From assembly GCA_002337085.1 (NCBI GenBank), contig DDFH01000006.1, positions 711,098 to 775,097 of the forward strand: DNA of 64,000 nt. Direction: 5' to 3'. The notes below the pieces were generated by a model. That model was given only the letters and a program-made list of their open reading frames with translations. It was not told the origin of the DNA and ran no database searches. The DNA is from Hyphomonadaceae bacterium UBA1933 (lineage in GTDB: Bacteria; Pseudomonadota; Alphaproteobacteria; Caulobacterales; Aquidulcibacteraceae). The translations under genes and the position numbers were made by a program. Each line of letters starts with the position of its first letter. The first letter of the stretch is position 1. This document shows, in pieces, positions 1-9,005 of this stretch.

Positions 1-672
1 GCAACCAAGCGTGCCGATGCCTATATGAATCGCCAATATCTTGATGTGGCGTTCAAGGGTAAGTATCCCGATGAAATGGCCGAAATTTTTGAGGATGCTT
101 GGTTCCCACCCCAGCCCGCCGAAGATTATGAGCTAATTAAACAAAAACTCGATTTCGTGGGTATCAATTATTATACACGTTCTGTTACCGCCCATGAGCC
201 TAATAATTGGCATTTAAAAGCAAAGGGTGTCCGCGTACCGCATAAAACCTATACCGAAACTGGTTGGGAAGTTTTTGAACAAGGTCTTTATGACACTTTG
301 AAATGGTTCAAAGAACTTTATGGTGATACCCCGCTTTATATAACTGAAAACGGTTCAGCTTTCTTTGATCCACCAAAAGCAATTCGCGGCAAGGTGCATG
401 ACCCACTTCGTGTTGATTATATGCAGCGTCACCTTCAGGCAATTCACAATGCGATTTCTGATGGCGTTGATATTCGCGGCTATATGTGTTGGTCATTGCT
501 TGATAATCTTGAATGGTCTTTGGGTTATTCAAAACGTTTTGGTATTATCCATGTTGATTATGAAACATTAGAAAGAACGCCAAAGAATAGTGCAAAATAT
601 TACTCAGAAATTATTGCTACCAACGGGGCAATTTTATCAGAAGATCCATTTGAGGTTCTGAAAAAATACTAG
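1..672 (+). CDS. Beta-glucosidase, glycoside hydrolase family 1 (3' part; gene begins before the window)
   Basis: This is the C-terminal part of a retaining GH1 beta-glucosidase. The frame is open from base 1, so the true start lies upstream; the first ATG inside, at 25, is internal. The motif ITENG (Glu codon at 346-348) is the family's catalytic nucleophile. The tail CWSLLDNLEWSLGYSKRFG, followed by a segment typical of the last strands and helix of the GH1 barrel, confirms the family. The upstream acid/base motif is outside the window. The enzyme would release glucose from beta-linked di- or oligosaccharides, probably in the cytoplasm. It ends at TAG with no clear terminator, and the next gene follows after 72 bases on the same strand. 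Confidence 0.93.
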   Translation, partial: ATKRADAYMNRQYLDVAFKGKYPDEMAEIFEDAWFPPQPAEDYELIKQKLDFVGINYYTRSVTAHEPNNWHLKAKGVRVPHKTYTETGWEVFEQGLYDTLKWFKELYGDTPLYITENGSAFFDPPKAIRGKVHDPLRVDYMQRHLQAIHNAISDGVDIRGYMCWSLLDNLEWSLGYSKRFGIIHVDYETLERTPKNSAKYYSEIIATNGAILSEDPFEVLKKY

Positions 673-744
673 TCATTAATATTTTGGTTACTTTGTCTTA
701 ATCAAATTACTTCAATTAATTAATTATAAATTGTGTAATTAAAG

Positions 745-2382
745 ATGAGTAACCAGAATCAAGATCAAGAGTCACTTGCTGTAAAAGCCGTCGATGTGCA
801 TGGTGCGCGCGTCGGTCTGCGCACCTTTATGCTTTTTGGTGCGCTTTGCGGTGTTATTGGTTTTTTTACTGGTGGTATTATTCTTCCCTTCTTGAAATAC
901 AAGCCCAAGATTGAAGATACACAATACAAAGGCAATACAAATAAAGACATTTTGATGATTTCAATTGGGCCGCAAAACGTGCTTGCGACACCGATTGAGG
1001 GTGCGCAGCCTGTTGCCACTGGTCTAACGGTCGAACGTGTGATTTCGGAATATGAAGTAAAGTCATCACAGGCCGGCTATAATTCCAATATGGAAGTTGA
1101 AAAAGGCGATGGCAAAATCGAAATCCGCTTTAATTTTGAAGAGCCATCACAAAAGCAAAAAGAAAGTGCATTGATTGCACCGGTCAAAGATTTTCCCAAA
1201 TCTGTGGTTCTAACTTTTGTGGCCTCAGAAGAGCCAGGGTCAATCGTGCTTTCGCAAATTCGGCATGATGGAAAGGCACTTTCACCTGGTGCGGCATTTG
1301 TTGAATTGGTTAAGATGGATGGTAATCCGCCAGAACTTGCACAGGGGCAATATTTAACCCGTGACGGCATTTTCGAAATTAAATCAAGCGAACATGGACT
1401 GGCCGCCTTTATTGATAACAAACAAATATTTCCACAAACTGCGCAAAACGCCCTTAATTTATCTTTTAATAATGATAAAAATACCAAAGCAAATGCAAAT
1501 AATGAAAATATCCGCATCGTTGGCATTGAACCCAACAAAGGCATATTCAAAGATCGCCTTATATTAGTTGCCAGTTCGATTAATGCAGCGCCATGCACCT
1601 CGCAGGCAATTGTCGTTGATGTTCCGCGACATAAGACCGAGATTTTGGGCAATATGCTTTATGAACCACGCCTATATCTTGCCAATGGTAAAAAGTCATT
1701 TGTAATTGGTGGTTTTTGCGACAAGGATAATAAGGGGGCAGCGATTGCCCCGCAAAATTACAGGGTTGAAGGAACATATAATCTGCAAACTGGTGAGATA
1801 ATATACAATAAAAAATCTGCCCAAGATGCCATACCGCAGCTTGCACCCGTGCTTGAAAATGTTGTTGAAAATAACGGCAATTGGCGAACTACTTCACCAA
1901 CGCGAATTGCATCACCGTTAAATTCAGGATCACTTTTGGTTTCATTGGCTTGTAATCCAGCCGGCGGTGTAAGTATTTCGGTTTCTGGTTTACCATCACC
2001 CTCTTCTGGTGAAGATACACGGGTTTCGTTTGGTGGTGTTCATTCATCGACATCGGCGGGCATGAAATACATTGCATCGGCAAATTCTTATGAAATGCTT
2101 GAAGTAAGCCGCAGGCTTGAAACCAAACAAGTTCTTAACGTTTTAAAGGGCGAAGGCTCTATGAGTATTTCTGCGCTTGGGGTCAAAGGTTCTGTCGTAG
2201 CTCCTGGTGCGGATGCGGTAAATACACTTGTATCACACTGTGTTCCATTGGCGGTTAAGACTGTTGCAATTGAAGAGGCTGCACCAAAACCTGCACTCAT
2301 TAAACCCGCACCCGTTAAACCAGCTATTGCAAAGCCTGTTGCAACTAAACCAGCTGCGCCAACATTCAAAAAAATGAATTAA
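745..2382 (+). CDS. Membrane-anchored protein of unknown function
   Basis: I do not recognise the family. The 545-residue protein has a short cytoplasmic N-terminus and one hydrophobic segment at about residues 27-50, then a long probably periplasmic region. The last ~35 residues are a low-complexity Pro/Ala/Lys tail with repeated KPA units, as in cell-envelope proteins that span or bind the wall. Cysteines around 290 and 330 could pair outside the cytoplasm. No enzyme motif is visible. It stands between a beta-glucosidase and two VOC proteins on the same strand, but spacing gives no strong operon evidence. The start is the first ATG in the frame, and its ribosome-binding site is weak. Confidence 0.7.
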   Translation: MSNQNQDQESLAVKAVDVHGARVGLRTFMLFGALCGVIGFFTGGIILPFLKYKPKIEDTQYKGNTNKDILMISIGPQNVLATPIEGAQPVATGLTVERVISEYEVKSSQAGYNSNMEVEKGDGKIEIRFNFEEPSQKQKESALIAPVKDFPKSVVLTFVASEEPGSIVLSQIRHDGKALSPGAAFVELVKMDGNPPELAQGQYLTRDGIFEIKSSEHGLAAFIDNKQIFPQTAQNALNLSFNNDKNTKANANNENIRIVGIEPNKGIFKDRLILVASSINAAPCTSQAIVVDVPRHKTEILGNMLYEPRLYLANGKKSFVIGGFCDKDNKGAAIAPQNYRVEGTYNLQTGEIIYNKKSAQDAIPQLAPVLENVVENNGNWRTTSPTRIASPLNSGSLLVSLACNPAGGVSISVSGLPSPSSGEDTRVSFGGVHSSTSAGMKYIASANSYEMLEVSRRLETKQVLNVLKGEGSMSISALGVKGSVVAPGADAVNTLVSHCVPLAVKTVAIEEAAPKPALIKPAPVKPAIAKPVATKPAAPTFKKMN

Positions 2383-2450
2383 GATTACATTCCAAGAAAG
2401 TGTGATATGCTCCATCATTGCCAATGGCAGGATAAAATAGGGAGCGTATA

Positions 2451-2870
2451 ATGATAAAAGATATAGTAAACTATCTTGGATTTGATGGCGATTGCGAAGC
2501 GGCTTTTAATTTTTATGAGAAGGCTTTGGGTGGTGAAATCATCGCATTTTTCCGTTATAAAGATGCGCCAGGTGATTATCAGCATTCACCTGAAGCGGCT
2601 GAACGCATTATGCATGTGACGTTGCAGGTTGGCGATAAATTAATTCAAGGCGGTGATGCCCCAATAGGAATGCATGGTGGGCATTCTGGTTATTGCATTA
2701 ATATTGTTACCGATAATAATGATGATGCAGATAAATTCTTTGCGGCGCTGGCTGAGGGCGGCAAAATTAATATGCCAATTTCTGAAACTTTTTGGGCGCA
2801 TCGTTTTGGGATGTTGATTGATAAATTTGGCGTGCCGTGGATGGTAAATCACCCGAAACCTATGAATTAG
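2451..2870 (+). CDS. VOC-fold protein, PhnB-like (glyoxalase/bleomycin-resistance superfamily)
   Basis: This 139-residue protein has the pattern of the PhnB-like branch of the vicinal oxygen chelate fold: YLGFDGDCEAAFNFYEKALGG at the start, a middle strand with LIQGGDAP, and a C-terminal FGMLIDKFGVPWMVNH. Members of this branch are often annotated as 3-demethylubiquinone-9 methyltransferase-like, but most have no proven reaction. A purine-rich GGGAGCG lies just upstream of the ATG. The next gene is a second VOC protein 10 bases downstream with its own GGAGAGG site, so the two are co-transcribed and may work as a pair. Substrate unknown. Confidence 0.88.
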   Translation: MIKDIVNYLGFDGDCEAAFNFYEKALGGEIIAFFRYKDAPGDYQHSPEAAERIMHVTLQVGDKLIQGGDAPIGMHGGHSGYCINIVTDNNDDADKFFAALAEGGKINMPISETFWAHRFGMLIDKFGVPWMVNHPKPMN

Positions 2871-2880
2871 GAGAGGATAA

Positions 2881-3330
2881 ATGAACAAAGTTACTCCATT
2901 TTTATGGCTAAAAGATAATGCCGCCGAAGCAATCGAGTTTTATCAAAAGTTATTTAAGAATACGTCGGTGCATTCGCTTAAGAAGCGTCCTGATGGAACG
3001 TTTTTCTATGGAACAATTGAAATTCTCGGTCAAAGTTTGACACTATTTAATGGTGGCGATCATTTTACCCTAAACCCTGCATTCTCATTATATATAGATT
3101 GCGATAATCAGGATGAAGTTGATTATTATTGGCGTTCCTTTATCGAAGATGGCGGCATTCCAAGTCAATGTGGTTGGCTGACTGATAAATATGGTATTTC
3201 GTGGCAGGTGATTCCTAAAATTCTGCCCGAATTATTGCAAAACCCAGAAACCGCACAAAAGGCAATGGGCGCAATGTTTAATATGACTAGAATCATAGTC
3301 AAAGAATTAGAAGAAGCGATAAAAAAATAA
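2881..3330 (+). CDS. VOC-fold protein, 3-demethylubiquinone-9 methyltransferase-like domain
   Basis: This 149-residue protein belongs to the same superfamily as its upstream neighbour. It opens with PFLWLKDNAAEAIEFYQKLF and contains NPAFSLYIDCDNQDEVD and WLTDKYGISWQVIP, the usual core of this family. A helical extension after the core (LPELLQNPETAQKAMGAMF) is also typical. Despite the family name these are not shown to be methyltransferases. It sits 10 bases after the first VOC gene behind a strong GGAGAGG site. The adjacent rimP promoter and terminator begin just after its stop, so this two-gene unit is separate from the translation cluster. Confidence 0.88.
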   Translation: MNKVTPFLWLKDNAAEAIEFYQKLFKNTSVHSLKKRPDGTFFYGTIEILGQSLTLFNGGDHFTLNPAFSLYIDCDNQDEVDYYWRSFIEDGGIPSQCGWLTDKYGISWQVIPKILPELLQNPETAQKAMGAMFNMTRIIVKELEEAIKK

Positions 3331-3346
3331 ATTGTGCTTTAATGTC

Positions 3347-3375
3347 GTGACAAAGTCATAAAACCATATTATAAA
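3347..3375 (+). promoter_or_regulatory. Predicted sigma70-type promoter of the rimP-nusA-infB cluster
   Basis: GTGACA at 3347-3352 is followed after exactly 17 bases by TATAAA at 3370-3375. Transcription would start near 3382, upstream of the hairpin and terminator that precede rimP. The promoter also lies between the arms of an 8-bp inverted repeat (GTGCTTTA at 3334-3341, TAAAGCAC at 3372-3379), which could be an operator. Confidence 0.55.
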
Positions 3376-3394
3376 GCACCTAACAGTTTATTCC

Positions 3395-3441
3395 AGTCAT
3401 TGAAAAATGACTTGGGCGGCTCGGGTTCGAGCCGCTTTTTT
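3395..3441 (+). terminator. Intrinsic terminator / attenuator in the rimP leader
   Basis: Two hairpins stand in tandem. The first has a perfect 7-bp stem (3395-3401 with 3406-3412) closed by a GAAA tetraloop. The second has a perfect 8-bp GC-rich stem (3416-3423 with 3428-3435) with loop GGTT, followed by a run of T. This is a textbook Rho-independent terminator, yet it lies only 22 bases before the rimP ATG and downstream of the predicted promoter. It may end the VOC transcript, but rimP transcription must apparently pass through it. Confidence 0.75.
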
Positions 3442-3462
3442 ATTTTTGGTTTATTTGGTAAC

Positions 3463-4047
3463 ATGCTTACGACAACACCTTTTGAACAAAGCCTTTTTGA
3501 TTTGCTTGCACCCGCTGCGCAGGATTTGGGCTATGAAATCGTACGTATCCGCATGATGGGCTCTAAACGCCCAACATTGCAGATTATGGCGGAAACTTTT
3601 GATGGTTCTATGACTTCTGGCGATTGTGAGAAATTGTCACGTGGTATTGGCCCAATTCTTGAGGCACACGATCCAATAAGTAGTGAATATAATCTTGAGA
3701 TTTCTTCACCCGGTATTGATCGCCCGCTTACTCGTCTTAAAGACTTTGACCGTTGGGCAGGGTTTCGTGCCAAGCTTGAACTTAACCGCATGGTTGAGGG
3801 GCAGAAGCGTTTCGCTGGCATTTTGGTTGGCACAGATAACGATAATGTTTCAATCGACCTTGAAGGTGAAGAAGAAACCGCGCTTATTCCATTTGCGTGG
3901 CTACATAATGCCAAATTGGTATTAACCGATGAATTAATCCGTGAATCATTGTCGCGCCGCGCCAAGGATGACGAATTAGAACAAATTGAAACCGCCATTG
4001 ATGATGGCAAAATTGAACTTGAAACCCCTGAAGATAGTGGAGATTAA
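3463..4047 (+). CDS. rimP: Ribosome maturation factor RimP
   Basis: RimP assists 30S subunit maturation. The 194-residue product matches the family: TPFEQSLFDLLAPAAQDLGYEIVRIRMM at the start, the middle motif LEISSPGIDRPL, and a C-terminal SH3-like domain. I placed the start at ATG 3463. The frame is open upstream to a TTG at 3400, but that would run through the terminator hairpin and add residues unlike RimP. No strong Shine-Dalgarno is visible. nusA begins one base after the rimP stop, which is the usual arrangement and implies translational coupling. Confidence 0.95.
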   Translation: MLTTTPFEQSLFDLLAPAAQDLGYEIVRIRMMGSKRPTLQIMAETFDGSMTSGDCEKLSRGIGPILEAHDPISSEYNLEISSPGIDRPLTRLKDFDRWAGFRAKLELNRMVEGQKRFAGILVGTDNDNVSIDLEGEEETALIPFAWLHNAKLVLTDELIRESLSRRAKDDELEQIETAIDDGKIELETPEDSGD

Positions 4048-4048
4048 C

Positions 4049-5650
4049 ATGGCAATCAGTGCCAACAGACTTGAACTTTTGCAAATTGCCCGTTCGGTTG
4101 CTGCTGAAAAAAATATTGATGAAAAGGTCGTTATTGACGCTATCGAAGGCGCAATTACCAAAGCGGCACTTTCACGTTATGGCGCAATCCACGACATCGT
4201 TGCCAAAATCGACACAAAAAGCGGTGAATTAACAATTACCCGTCGTCAAATCGTTGTGCCAACCCATGATGAGGTTTTGAACGAAGCACAACAAATCGCG
4301 CTTGAAGATGCGGTTAAACTAAAGCCAGATGTTGAAGTTGGCTATGTATTTACCGAACAATTGCCATTGTTTGACTTTGGTCGCGTTATGTCATTGACTG
4401 GTAAACAAGTAATCACCCAAAAAGTTCGCGAAGCCGAACGTATGAAACAATTTGACGAATTCAAAGACCGTGTTGGTGAGGTTGTAAACGGCACTGTGAA
4501 ACGCGCTGAATTTGGCAATGTCTTTGTTGATTTGGGTCGTGGTGAAGGCGTTATCCGCCGTGACCAAACCTTGCCGCGTGAAACCCTTAATATGGGTGAC
4601 CGCGTTCGTGCCTATATTTATGAAGTTAAGCACGAATTAAAAGGGCCGCAAATTTTCCTTTCTCGCTCACACCCTGGTTTTATGGCGAAATTATTCACCC
4701 AAGAAGTTCCAGAAATTTATGACGGCGTTATTGAGATTAAATCAGTTGCCCGTGACCCTGCATCACGTGCGAAAATCGCTGTTTTCACTTCTGATAATTC
4801 AATTGACCCTGTGGGCGCATGCGTTGGTATGCGTGGTTCACGTGTTCAAGCCGTTGTTGGTGAATTGGGCGGTGAGAAAATTGATATTATTCCATGGTCT
4901 CCGGATCCTGCAACCTTTATCGTAAACGCTTTGCAACCTGCTGAGGTTTCAAAAGTGGTTCTTGATGAAGATGAAAATCGCGTTGAAGTTATTGTTCCAG
5001 AAGATCAATTATCACTTGCGATTGGTCGTCGTGGTCAAAACGTTCGCCTTGCTTCACAGCTTACTGGTTGGTCAATCGACATCCTTACCGAAGAGCAAGA
5101 GCGTGAGCGTCGTGAAAAAGAAACTGCAACCCTTGTTGATCTATTCATTGGCGCACTTGAAGTTGATGACATGATGGCCCGTCTATTGGTTTCTGAAGGC
5201 TTTGAGAGCATCGAAGATCTTGCCGGAACTGAAATTGACGATTTGATGGAAATCGAAGGCTTTGACCAAGAAGTTGCCGAAGAACTTCAAGCACGTGCGC
5301 GTGAACATCTTGAACTTAAGGCAAAAGAATTAGAAGAAAAAATTTCAAGCCTGCAAATTGAACAAGCTTTGCTTGACCTTGATGGCATCACCCCGCAAAT
5401 CGCAATCGCATTGGCAGAGGGTGGCGTGAAAACTGTTGAAGATCTTGCTGGTCTGGTATCTGATGATTTGCGTGGCTGGTTTGAAGTTAAAAACGGCGAA
5501 CGTGTTCGTGAAGCCGGTATTTTGGATAGCTTTAATCTTTCATCCGAAGATGCTGACGCCATCATTATGGCGGCACGCGTTGCTATGGGCTGGGTAGAGG
5601 CTGCAACCGATGAAACTGAGGAGGCGGCTTCAACCGATGGACAAGCATGA
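4049..5650 (+). CDS. nusA: Transcription termination/antitermination protein NusA
   Basis: NusA binds RNA polymerase and nascent RNA and controls pausing, intrinsic termination and antitermination. The 533-residue protein has the N-terminal polymerase-binding domain, then an S1 domain (GEVVNGTVKRAEFGNVFVDL), KH1 (GMRGSRVQ) and KH2 (GRRGQNVRLASQLTGW), then two C-terminal helix-hairpin-helix repeats. The start at ATG 4049 follows the rimP stop by one base; an in-frame upstream ATG at 3986 lies within rimP and adds a non-conserved segment. Because NusA acts on intrinsic terminators, the terminator in the rimP leader could give autoregulation, as described for the E. coli nusA operon. Confidence 0.97.
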   Translation: MAISANRLELLQIARSVAAEKNIDEKVVIDAIEGAITKAALSRYGAIHDIVAKIDTKSGELTITRRQIVVPTHDEVLNEAQQIALEDAVKLKPDVEVGYVFTEQLPLFDFGRVMSLTGKQVITQKVREAERMKQFDEFKDRVGEVVNGTVKRAEFGNVFVDLGRGEGVIRRDQTLPRETLNMGDRVRAYIYEVKHELKGPQIFLSRSHPGFMAKLFTQEVPEIYDGVIEIKSVARDPASRAKIAVFTSDNSIDPVGACVGMRGSRVQAVVGELGGEKIDIIPWSPDPATFIVNALQPAEVSKVVLDEDENRVEVIVPEDQLSLAIGRRGQNVRLASQLTGWSIDILTEEQERERREKETATLVDLFIGALEVDDMMARLLVSEGFESIEDLAGTEIDDLMEIEGFDQEVAEELQARAREHLELKAKELEEKISSLQIEQALLDLDGITPQIAIALAEGGVKTVEDLAGLVSDDLRGWFEVKNGERVREAGILDSFNLSSEDADAIIMAARVAMGWVEAATDETEEAASTDGQA

Positions 5651-6299
5651 GCGGGGTGAAGGTCATCGCCAAGAGCGGCGTTGCGCCCAAACCTATGAGA
5701 TAAAATCAAATGACGAACTTATAAGGTTTGTCGCGGATGATGTCGGGGAAATCTTCCCCGATGTTGCCGCACGTGCGCCGGGGCGTGGTGTCTGGATAAG
5801 TGCGGATGCCGAAATTCTTGCCAAAGCGGTTTCTGGAAACGCGTTTGCCAAATCATTAAAGCGTAAAGTGCTGCCGAATGCGGATTTGGTGGCTCGAACG
5901 CGTATTGCATTATCAAATCACTGCCTTGATTTATTGGGTTTTGCCAAACGCTCAAATCAGCTTATAATTGGCGCAGACAAGGCATTAGACTTTCTCAAAG
6001 ATAATGATGCTGCCTTTTTAATTGAGGCAAGTGACAGCTCAAATGATGGGCGGTTTAAATTGCTTTCGCGCCTTGGTGACAAAGTGGCGCAAAAACTTAT
6101 TGGCTGTTTCACAATGGATCAGCTTTCGTCAAAATTAGGGGTGGCAAATTGCGCACATGTCGTTATGCGGCATGGAACATTTGCCAAGAATTACAAGGCA
6201 CAAATATTGCGTCTTAAAGGTTTTATGCCGCTTTATGATGAAAATTGGATACGAGGATTAAATCACGATACGAACCCTCTTGAGATGCGGGAGATTTAG
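5637..6299 (+). CDS. ylxR: YlxR-family RNA-binding protein with L7Ae-like C-terminal domain
   Basis: The N-terminal ~90 residues are the YlxR (DUF448) domain, with RRCAQTYEIKSNDELIRFV and the PGRGVW motif. The rest (DLLGFAKRSNQLIIGADKAL onward) resembles an L7Ae/L30e-type ribosomal fold. This two-domain form is common in alphaproteobacteria; in many other bacteria YlxR and the L7Ae-like protein are separate. At 220 residues the length fits. The start chosen is ATG 5637, overlapping nusA by 14 bases; an earlier ATG at 5610 is less likely. A role in RNA binding or ribosome assembly is inferred from family and place. Confidence 0.9.
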   Translation: MDKHERGEGHRQERRCAQTYEIKSNDELIRFVADDVGEIFPDVAARAPGRGVWISADAEILAKAVSGNAFAKSLKRKVLPNADLVARTRIALSNHCLDLLGFAKRSNQLIIGADKALDFLKDNDAAFLIEASDSSNDGRFKLLSRLGDKVAQKLIGCFTMDQLSSKLGVANCAHVVMRHGTFAKNYKAQILRLKGFMPLYDENWIRGLNHDTNPLEMREI

Positions 6300-6399
6300 T
6301 TTTCAAATAAATATTGGTAAAATTGAATAACAAGACTTGATTTATTGGCGATTTTGATGGAAAAGCCCTGCAACGCCTAATGCAGGCAGATGGAACATA

Positions 6400-8997
6400 A
6401 TGACTGATAATAACGAAAATGATCGCGGCGCAAATGCGCGTAAACCTCTTAGCCTTAACCGTGGTGGGGCAGCAGGCTCTACTGTGCGCCAAAATTTCTC
6501 TCATGGGCGCTCGAAAACGGTTGTCGTTGAGGTAAAGAAAAAACGTGGTGCTGATGCACCGGTTGCCACTGGTGCAAAGTCACCAACCCCAGGATTTGTG
6601 CCAAAAGCTGCACTAAAGCCAAGAACAATTACACCTACCCATGTTGAGCCAGTTCAAAATTCGGCTGGAAGTTTGTCGGCATCGGAAATGAAAGCGCGCC
6701 AAGAGGCGTTGGGGCGTGCGCGTGAACTTGAATTAGAGCGTCAGGAACGTGAACAACGTGAAGCCGAGGCGCGCGCAAAACGTGAAGAGCTTGACCGCCT
6801 TCGCCGCGAAGAAGAAGAGCGCATCGCCCGCCTTGAGGCTGAGAAAAACAAAGCTGCGGCATCTGTTGAAGAAGAAGTTGAAGAAGCTCCTGTACAACAT
6901 GTGGCACAGCCTGTTCATGAGCCAGTCCAAAATCATCAAGAAGATGTACGCCCGGCAGCAGAACCTGCATATGAGCCAGAAGCTGAAGACAGTGAAGCTT
7001 CACCAGATATTTTATCATCACTTGGTGGTCGTGTTAAAAAACAAAAACAAGCACCGATAAAGGTTGTTCCTGCTTCACGTGATAAAAATGCGGCGCCGCG
7101 CCGTTCTGGTAAACTTACCATTACTTCTGCGCTTGATGGCGATGGTGAACGTCAACGTTCATTGGCATCTGTGCGCCGCGCACGTGAAAAAGAACGTGAA
7201 CGTCGTATGGGCCGCACACAGCAAGAACCAACAAAACAATCGCGCGAAGTTGTAATCCCAGAGGTTATTACTGTTGCCGAACTTGCCAACCGTATGGCGG
7301 AACGTTTGACCGATGTTGTTAAATATCTGATGAAACAAGGTCAGATGATGAAAGGCACGGACATTCTTGATACCGACACTGCGGAATTGATTGTTGCTGA
7401 TTTTGGTCATACACCAAGACGCGTTGCTGAATCTGACGTTGAAATTGGTCTTGAAGGTATTGAAGATACCGATGAAAACCAATTGCCACGTCCACCGGTT
7501 GTTACCATCATGGGGCACGTTGACCATGGTAAAACTTCATTACTTGACGCAATCCGCCAAGCTGATGTGGTTTCTGGTGAGGCCGGCGGCATCACCCAGC
7601 ATATTGGTGCATATCAGGTTCGCTTGCCATCTGGTGACAAGGTGACATTCCTTGATACCCCTGGTCACGCGGCATTCTCTGCAATGCGTTCACGCGGTGC
7701 CGAGGTTACGGATATTGTAATCCTTGTGGTTGCTGCGGATGACGGCGTTATGCCACAAACTATCGAGGCGATTAACCACGCCAAAGCGGCGGGTGTTCCA
7801 ATCATCGTTGCCGTGAACAAGGTTGATAAGCCCGATGCAAACCCAGAAAAAGTTCTTTCTGAATTATTGCAATATGACGTTGTCACCGAGAATTTTGGTG
7901 GTGATACCCAAGCGGTAGAAGTTTCGGCAAAACAAAAGAAAAACCTTGATAAACTTCTTGAAGCTATCATGCTTCAGGCGGAAATTATGGAGCTTAAGGC
8001 CAATCCAAACCGTACTGCCGAAGGTATCGTTATTGAGGCGAAACTTGATAAAGGTCGTGGCCCTGTGGCAACCGTTCTTGTTCACCGTGGTACATTGAAA
8101 CGTGGTGATATTGTGGTTGCCGGTATGCAATGGGGTCGTATTCGTGCGATGACCGATGAACGTAACCAAGTGCTTGATGCCGCATTACCTGCGCAACCGG
8201 TAGAGATTTTGGGTCTTGATGGCGCACCAGAGCCTGGTGACCAATTAGTTGTCGTGGAAAATGAGGCGCGTGCGCGTGAAGTTACTGATTATCGTATTCG
8301 TTTGAAACGTGATCGTTCGCAAATCAAAACCTCTTCACGTTCTGGTCTTGAAACAATGTTGGCGAAAATCAAAGAGCAAAAGCTTAAAGAATTCCCATTC
8401 ATTGTTAAAGCTGACGTTCAAGGTTCTGCCGAGGCGATTTCGGCTTCACTTGCTAAATTGAACAATGATGAAGTTGCGGCGCGCGTTATCCATCAGGGCG
8501 TGGGTGGTATCACCGAGTCTGACGTGCTTTTGGCAAAATCATCTGGTGCGGTTATTCTTGCCTTTAACGCACGTGCGGCAAAACACGTACGTGAGCAAGC
8601 GGAGAATGAAGGCGTTGAAATTCGTTATTATTCAATCATCTATAATTTGCTTGATGATGTAAAAGACATTCTTTCAGGTATGCTTGAACCAGAACGCAAA
8701 GAAACCTTCATTGGTTATGCTGAAATTCTTCAAGTATTCTCGATTTCCAAAGTTGGTAAAATTGCGGGCTGCCGCGTTACCGAGGGAACAATCAAACGCG
8801 GTTGTGGCGTTCGCTTGCTTCGTGATGATTTGGTTGTTCATGAAGGTAAACTTTCAACCCTTAAACGCTTCAAAGACGAAGTTTCCGAGGTTTCGGGCGG
8901 TCAAGAATGCGGTATGGGCTTTGAAGATTATCAAGACATTCGCGAAGGCGACCAAATCGAGTGTTTCGAAGTCGAAATTATTAAACGAAGCCTTTAA
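6400..8997 (+). CDS. infB: Translation initiation factor IF-2
   Basis: IF-2 is the GTPase that brings initiator fMet-tRNA to the 30S subunit and promotes subunit joining. The 865-residue protein has a long charged N-terminal region rich in Glu/Arg/Lys (about residues 90-290, coiled-coil-like), an IF2-N domain, then the G domain with GHVDHGKTS at about 372, DTPGHAAFS and NKVDK at about 473, followed by the beta-barrel and C-terminal tRNA-binding domains (GCRVTEGTIKRG). All GTPase motifs are intact. The ATG at 6400 is the first in frame; its Shine-Dalgarno is weak. It lies 100 bases after ylxR and 138 bases before rbfA, and the latter gap is filled by a hairpin-rich element. Confidence 0.98.
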   Translation: MTDNNENDRGANARKPLSLNRGGAAGSTVRQNFSHGRSKTVVVEVKKKRGADAPVATGAKSPTPGFVPKAALKPRTITPTHVEPVQNSAGSLSASEMKARQEALGRARELELERQEREQREAEARAKREELDRLRREEEERIARLEAEKNKAAASVEEEVEEAPVQHVAQPVHEPVQNHQEDVRPAAEPAYEPEAEDSEASPDILSSLGGRVKKQKQAPIKVVPASRDKNAAPRRSGKLTITSALDGDGERQRSLASVRRAREKERERRMGRTQQEPTKQSREVVIPEVITVAELANRMAERLTDVVKYLMKQGQMMKGTDILDTDTAELIVADFGHTPRRVAESDVEIGLEGIEDTDENQLPRPPVVTIMGHVDHGKTSLLDAIRQADVVSGEAGGITQHIGAYQVRLPSGDKVTFLDTPGHAAFSAMRSRGAEVTDIVILVVAADDGVMPQTIEAINHAKAAGVPIIVAVNKVDKPDANPEKVLSELLQYDVVTENFGGDTQAVEVSAKQKKNLDKLLEAIMLQAEIMELKANPNRTAEGIVIEAKLDKGRGPVATVLVHRGTLKRGDIVVAGMQWGRIRAMTDERNQVLDAALPAQPVEILGLDGAPEPGDQLVVVENEARAREVTDYRIRLKRDRSQIKTSSRSGLETMLAKIKEQKLKEFPFIVKADVQGSAEAISASLAKLNNDEVAARVIHQGVGGITESDVLLAKSSGAVILAFNARAAKHVREQAENEGVEIRYYSIIYNLLDDVKDILSGMLEPERKETFIGYAEILQVFSISKVGKIAGCRVTEGTIKRGCGVRLLRDDLVVHEGKLSTLKRFKDEVSEVSGGQECGMGFEDYQDIREGDQIECFEVEIIKRSL

Positions 8998-9005
8998 GTG
9001 CTTCT

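Noticed and set aside
1077..1652. Long minus-strand open frame opposite the unknown membrane-anchored protein gene
   Set aside because: It lies wholly within a plausible plus-strand gene, has no ribosome-binding site, and its composition (Ser/Arg-rich) is that of an antisense shadow.
3400..3462. Upstream TTG start extending RimP by 21 residues
   Set aside because: The segment passes through a perfect intrinsic terminator and encodes residues unlike the RimP family.
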